From contig CM041107.1 in the NCBI GenBank assembly GCA_023079485.1, positions 6,344,657 through 6,408,656 on the forward strand: a stretch of DNA of 64,000 bases. Reading direction: 5' to 3'. The position numbers and the translations under genes were made by a program. Under the pieces are notes generated by a model that worked only from the letters and a program-made list of their open reading frames with translations, made no database searches and was not told where the DNA came from. Of this stretch, positions 60,081 through 64,000 are shown one piece after another (position 1 is the first letter of the stretch; each line of letters begins with the position of its first letter). The stretch comes from Archilochus colubris (lineage: Eukaryota; Chordata; Aves; Apodiformes; Trochilidae).

Positions 60081-60292
60081 GTAGTGAAATGAGGCAACCA
60101 GGTGCCACTCATTGCCAGGCAGTGGGCATGAGCTTGTGTTCAGCCCAACTGGGCCTGATTAGGGTGGACCCCACTGCCCATGAGCAGGATTAGGGGGCCA
60201 ATAAAAGGCCTTAATCAGGCCCAGGTGGGCTGAACACAAGCTCATGCCCACTCCCTGGCAATGAGTGGCACCTGGTTGCCTCATTTCACTAC
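60081..60292. mobile_element. Foldback (palindromic) MITE-like element, copy 2
   Basis: A 212-bp element with 81-bp inverted arms matching at 79 of 81 positions and a central unit of about 50 bp. The centre reads as the reverse complement of the copy at 17106-17316, so the two elements lie in opposite orientations. A perfect 8-bp duplication ATTTCCCT flanks it. It has no coding capacity, so it must have been moved by a transposase supplied elsewhere. The 8-bp duplication suggests a hAT-like source. It lies 1.5 kb upstream of the PH-domain gene. Confidence 0.9.
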
Positions 60293-60300
60293 ATTTCCCT
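60293..60300. repeat. Target-site duplication (right) of foldback element copy 2
   Basis: ATTTCCCT, an exact copy of 60073-60080. Confidence 0.9.
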
Positions 60301-61540
60301 AAAGATGACTCCTGAGGGTCTTGTCCAGGAGGCTCCCAATGCCATGCCCGCACAAATGAGGCTTTTTCTGGACAAGAATTTTAAGCTCTTCAAAAAGCCT
60401 TGAGGAAGCTGTGTCTGCAGAGAGAGAGGTCAGGAAGCAGAGCTGGAGCTCCCCTGCAGATGCAGCAGTGGAAAGCCATGGGCTATGGGTTGTTCAACCC
60501 TGCCAGAGAGCAACTTTATCTCAGCTGTGTCTCCTTCCTCTCTGTGCTGTGTTCCCTTCATCTCTGGCATTTTCTCCTCTCCCAGACTTTGAGACCCTCC
60601 TGCCCCTACAGAAGAGCTGGGTTGGCTCCTAGCCTGAGGTGTCTGAATAAGGGAAAGTTTTGCTGGATTTGGGACTGGATCTAGGCAGGGGCACCCAGGA
60701 GAAGGATTTGGCAGCAAGCAATTGATTACCTGGAAATCTCTTTCCATGTTTCCATTTTGCACTGAGGCTTGGTGGGTTGTGCTGCCAGATGGCAGAATTA
60801 GTGTCTGCCCTCCCCTTGGAGAGTGTTTGGCTTCCAGACAAGTCAAGCTGTTCTCCTCTTAACACTTTTGCCACTTCAAGGTTACAAACTTTAATGCCTT
60901 TCATTCCAGCAGCATCCTTGGAGAAGCCAATTCATCTTCCTTTGGAGAATCTGTCCCTCTGGGAGCTCCCTGGTCAGTGCCAGGCAGGGTCACACTGCAG
61001 CAGATGTGGTCCCTTGGCTGTCCCATTGCCTGTCCCCTTGCTGGCCTCCAGTCACATGCAGAGACTTGTCCACCTGGTTCTTCTGTCCTGCAGTGGAAGA
61101 GGGGCAGGGTCCCACTGCAAAAAAGAGGTTCAGGGGTGCAGGGAAGACTGTGTGGCCAAAAACAGGGCATGGAGGAGCAAGGTGGCAGAGCCTTGAATGT
61201 TCTTCCCTGCTGGGGATCTGGCTGCCCGGACCAGGATGGGAAGAGCACAGATGGTGACCTTGAAAAAAGCTCTTGTGAAGAGAGGTGGAGACTTCAGTGG
61301 TGGCTGCATTGCTTCCCCCCAAGCTGTGGCTCTCCCCCTTGTTCCCATCCTAAACTACAACACAGCTGAGCCACAGCCAGGGCTGCCCCTGCCCATGGAA
61401 CCCCAGAGCCAAACTCTGGCCTGAGAACTGGATTCCTGACCGGACCTTGGCTCTGCATCCTCACCATGAGCTGCTCACATCCATCGGGGCTCCCTGTTGA
61501 TGCCATCCCCAGCCTCCTGCTGTCCTTGCTGGTCCTGTCT
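60301..61540. other. Region between foldback element and PH gene, no gene recognised
   Basis: Several open frames of 70-140 codons overlap on both strands but show no recognisable domain and contradict one another. I treat them as chance. Confidence 0.5.
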
Positions 61541-61635
61541 GGGTGCCAGGGGCCGCGCCCGGGTGGCCTTAGGGTCAGGCTCAGCATCGCTCTGTGGTGT
61601 CTGTGCGGGGCTGAGGTCTCAGCTCCACCGCCCTT

Positions 61636-61665
61636 GTGTCGTGTCGTGTCGTGTCGTGTCGTGTC
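61636..61665. repeat. (GTGTC)6 CpG-containing microsatellite
   Basis: Six perfect copies of GTGTC, about 150 bp upstream of the PH gene start codon. Each unit junction creates a CpG. Confidence 0.95.
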
Positions 61666-61734
61666 CCGTCCCCCCTCAGCTTTCCCGGTGCCTCCCCCTG
61701 CCCGCAATGTCCCTTTAAGAGGGGACTGCCCCTT

Positions 61735-61791
61735 CACTTCCTGTCCCAGCCGGCACTTCGGCTTTTAAAGATAAATCACTTTCAGTTTCTG
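61735..61791 (+). promoter_or_regulatory. Putative promoter of PH gene: ETS site, A/T box, ISRE-like site
   Basis: In order: CACTTCCTG (61735-61743, ETS/PU.1-type), CTTTTAAAGATAAAT (61762-61776, an AT-rich box that could serve as TATA), and TTTCAGTTTC (61780-61789). On the minus strand the last reads GAAACTGAAA, an exact match to the IRF/ISRE core GAAANNGAAA. The start codon is at 61814, so these sites overlap the core promoter or the 5' UTR. Interferon control is inferred, not shown. Confidence 0.5.
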
Positions 61792-61813
61792 TCCGCCCTC
61801 CCTCTCCCGTGCC

Positions 61814-61914
61814 ATGGACACACGGTTCTACCGCTTAAAGAAATGGACAAATTATTTATTTTGGTACCAGTATCGCTGTTTCGAAATCAAGGACATGTGG
61901 CTTCACTATTACTG
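61814..61914 (+). CDS. PH gene exon 1 (N-terminal strands with KWTNY)
   Basis: Residues 1-34 (Trp34 split by the intron). It carries the phosphoinositide loop [14 protein letters not shown]. No splice acceptor is visible just before the ATG, so I take this as the first coding exon. Confidence 0.75.
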
Positions 61915-63014
61915 GTAAGTCACAGAGCAGGTGGGTCCCAAGGGAGGGATCTGTGTTTGGACTTTGGAGTTTGTGTCTGGAAAGGGTCAGCTCAGAGTAG
62001 GATCACCCAGGGCAGGTCACCCAGAACACATCCAGGGGTGTTTGAGACTCCACAACCCCTCTGAGCAGCTGTGCCAGGGCTCTGTCACCCTCACAGTGAA
62101 AAAGTTTTCCTTCTGTTTATGTTGAACATCCTATGCCCCAGCTGGCACCCATTGTCCCTTCACAGAATCACAGAATATTTCAGCTGGAAGAGACTTCCAA
62201 GCTCCTCCAGTCCAGCCTTTGACCAACACTATAATCTAATTACTAAACCCTGTCCTTAAGGACCAGCTCCAAATGCCTTTTCAATGCCTCCAGGGATGGT
62301 GACTCCACCCCTGTCCTGGGCCATTCCAATGCCTGACAGCCCTCTCGGTGAAAAAATATTTCCTTAAATCCAGCCTCAACCTCCCCTGGTGCAGCTTCCA
62401 TCCATTTCCTCTGCTCCTATCACAGTTTACTAAGGAGCAGAGGCTTTTTCCCTCCTTGCTCCAACCTCCCTTGAGGTAGTTAAAGAGCCATCAGGTCTCC
62501 TCTCAAACTCCTCCAGACTAAACAACCCCAGTTCCTCAGCTCCTCATAGGACTTGTGCTCCAAACCCTTAATAATGAGCTTTGTTGCCCTTCTCTGGACA
62601 ACTGTACACTCCATTTCTGGGTAACTCTACAAATCATACAATCACAGAATCACAGAAAGGTTTGGATTGAAAGGGACCTCAAAAGTCAACCTCCTTGCAG
62701 TGACCCTTGTCCTGTCATGGGACATCCCTGAGCAGAGCCTGTCCCTGGATATTTTCTTTACAGACAGTGATGACTTCAGTCCCCAGAGGCTCCTCACTGC
62801 CTTCTCTTTGTGCTGCAGGGACACAGATGACATTGGCAGGGTTGTCCGGGGCAGTATGAACCTCCACAGTGTCAAAGCAACCAGAGTCAACTCCAGAACT
62901 CTGCATCTGTCCAGTCGGAACCTGACATACTACCTGAAGTCAGACAGTGAGAAGGACATGCAAGACTTTATCTGTGGTCTTCAGGAGATGGATGTCCTTG
63001 TGTCTGACACGTAG
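61814..63014 (+). CDS. Stand-alone PH-domain protein of OSBP/CERT/FAPP type, 98 aa, two exons
   Basis: Exons 61814-61914 and 62819-63014 (donor CTG/gtaagt, acceptor gctgcag) join in frame to 98 residues. The start GCCATGG is a strong Kozak match. The whole protein is one PH domain: strand 1 and loop [11 protein letters not shown] (4-14), YRCFEIKD (20-27), LHYYWDTDD (30-38), RGSMNL (44-49), LTYYLKS (69-75) and C-terminal helix [12 protein letters not shown] (78-89). KWTNY at 10-14 is the signature of Golgi PI4P-binding PH domains. Lys10 and Arg21 occupy the positions of the PI4P contacts Lys7 and Arg18 in FAPP1. Next to it is an unusually hydrophobic loop, YLFWY, where FAPP1 has its membrane wedge. 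The near-invariant Trp of the last helix is Phe84. No lipid-transfer, START or ORD domain follows. I infer a small phosphoinositide-binding adaptor or competitor at Golgi membranes. I do not recognise a named gene. Confidence 0.75.
62161..62635 (-). mobile_element. CR1 LINE copy in PH gene intron, minus orientation
   Basis: Antisense CR1 starting at its 3' end (cacagaatcacagaatattt), then tttcagctggaagagacttc, ctccaacctcccttgaggta and gcccttctctggacaactgt. Confidence 0.88.
62637..62750 (-). mobile_element. Second CR1 3' tail abutting the first, minus orientation
   Basis: caatcacagaatcacagaaa followed by ggtttggattgaaagggacc marks another CR1 3' end directly next to the previous copy, in the same orientation. 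It ends about 70 bp before the exon 2 acceptor. Confidence 0.7.
62819..63014 (+). CDS. PH gene exon 2 (C-terminal strands and helix)
   Basis: Residues 34-98, from [18 protein letters not shown] to MDVLVSDT and TAG. It holds the last PH strands and the C-terminal helix. Confidence 0.78.
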
Positions 63015-63211
63015 AGAAGAAGCATTCTGTGCTCAGCAATGAATTAATTCTATTTTTTTTGTTGGTGTTGAGAAAATGATGAAAAGCTGTATTTTTAACT
63101 GTTACTGACGATTCCTTAAACCATGGAAATAGAAAAATATTTTTAATGGTCTGTTACTGCACGGCTGAAAGAAAGTATTATTCAGCATTCTCTGCTTACT
63201 TGCAAGATAGC

Positions 63212-63217
63212 AATAAA
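63212..63217 (+). terminator. Polyadenylation signal of PH gene
   Basis: AATAAA, 198 bases after the stop codon, followed by a GT-rich stretch (aaggtgtgttgg, 63233-63244). The mature mRNA would be only about 0.5-0.6 kb. A second AATAAA at 63496-63501 could serve a longer form. Confidence 0.65.
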
Positions 63218-63249
63218 GGGTGTTTCCAACAACAAGGTGTGTTGGAAAA

Positions 63250-64000
63250 TTTAGAACAAGAACTACAGTATTTAGCTTTGAAAACATGATATCATTTGCA
63301 ACTGGTGATGCAAACACTGGCTTTGGAGAAGCTCTATTCAATAGTTACTGGAAAATGGGAATGTACATTGGCTTTATGTCACACATTTGCACAGGCACTT
63401 CAAAACACTAAAAAGGTATCACTTGATTTTGAATGTTTTCGACTGACATGTTTTCATCAGCTTGTTTTCATTTACCAAGCTTTCCAGACTTTCAGAATAA
63501 AGATTTGCATTTTTAACAAATTTACCTTTAATTTCACAGCTTTCTTTTTTCAAACTTTAACATAGGCAAATGTCTCTGGCAGACAGTTTAGATTAAACTT
63601 TAATGCTGAAAGGCTCTTAGATTGGTTTCTCATTATGAGGCAGCATTGCTTTATATTCACTGAGGGTTGCCCAGTCATCATTTTGCTTTTTTAAAGGATG
63701 ACAAAAATGAGAGTGATGGAGTTTGGTTTTCAGGGTACAATGTAGTTTCCTTTTGTGTGTTCCAATTCAAAATCCTGGCCTTCCCATTTCTTTTTACCTC
63801 GGAGGGGTTTTGTGTCCATTCTTATCTTGCAGGAAATGACACTGGAAAAGTCCCTGGTCAGGACTCCAGATCTGCTCAGCTATAGCACCAAGATACAAAT
63901 CAGACATGGACCTACATGTAACATGGAGTTTTATGGATTAGCTGAAGTGTTGTGAAATGTAAAAAGTCTGACAATAAGATGCTTTTTAGAGGAATACATC
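63250..64000. other. Downstream of PH gene, nothing recognised
   Basis: Low-GC sequence with short open frames only. It may include an extended 3' UTR if the second AATAAA (63496) is used. Confidence 0.5.

Noticed and set aside
61721..61732. GGGGACTGCCCC as an NF-kB site in the PH gene promoter
   Set aside because: It does not fit GGGRNNYYCC at the pyrimidine positions; only the ISRE-like and ETS-like matches are reported.
60777..61737. Cluster of 110-147 codon frames on both strands before the PH gene
   Set aside because: All overlap one another, none shows a domain or splice support, and one runs through the (GTGTC)6 repeat.
61814..63014. PH gene as a fragment of a larger OSBP, CERT or FAPP gene
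   Set aside because: A stop codon follows the PH helix, a good polyA signal follows 198 bases later, and no ORD, START or GLTP coding sequence is seen up to 64000. A truncated duplicate of such a gene remains possible as an origin.

Overview
The window is vertebrate nuclear DNA, almost certainly from a bird. Genes are split by GT-AG introns. CR1 retrotransposon pieces are scattered through it, and the best-preserved one ends in the octamer repeat (ATTCTATG)n typical of avian CR1. Bacterial features (operons, CRISPR arrays, Shine-Dalgarno sites) are absent. The sequence alone does not identify the species.

Layout. (1) 1-20.4 kb, plus strand: the last eight coding exons and the 3' UTR of SCMH1, a Polycomb-group protein. 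They encode the basic linker, the SLED domain, a Ser-rich linker and the C-terminal SAM/SPM domain. The MBT-repeat exons lie upstream of the window. (2) 20.4-21.7 kb: a short gap between two convergent genes, holding one CR1 tail. (3) 21.7-40.7 kb, minus strand: a complete CTPS1 gene (CTP synthase 1). Its 17 coding exons sum to exactly 591 codons plus a stop, with a long 3' UTR and a CpG-island promoter. (4) 40.75-61.5 kb: no recognisable gene. It holds several CR1 fragments, including a 1.3-kb reverse-transcriptase piece with two frameshifts, simple repeats, and a 212-bp foldback transposon with a perfect 8-bp target duplication. (5) 61.7-63.2 kb, plus strand: a compact two-exon gene for a 98-residue protein that consists of one PH domain. 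It carries the KWTNY signature of Golgi PI4P-binding PH domains (OSBP/CERT/FAPP type). A match to the interferon-response core TTTCNNTTTC lies 25 bp before its start codon.

The SCMH1-CTPS1 pair in convergent orientation matches the order I know from human 1p34, but without SLFNL1 between them. The most unusual items are the stand-alone PH gene with its ISRE-like promoter, and the foldback element family. In that family the two arms of each copy match each other better than they match the other copy. The three genes have no obvious pathway in common: chromatin repression, pyrimidine nucleotide synthesis, and probably phosphoinositide binding.
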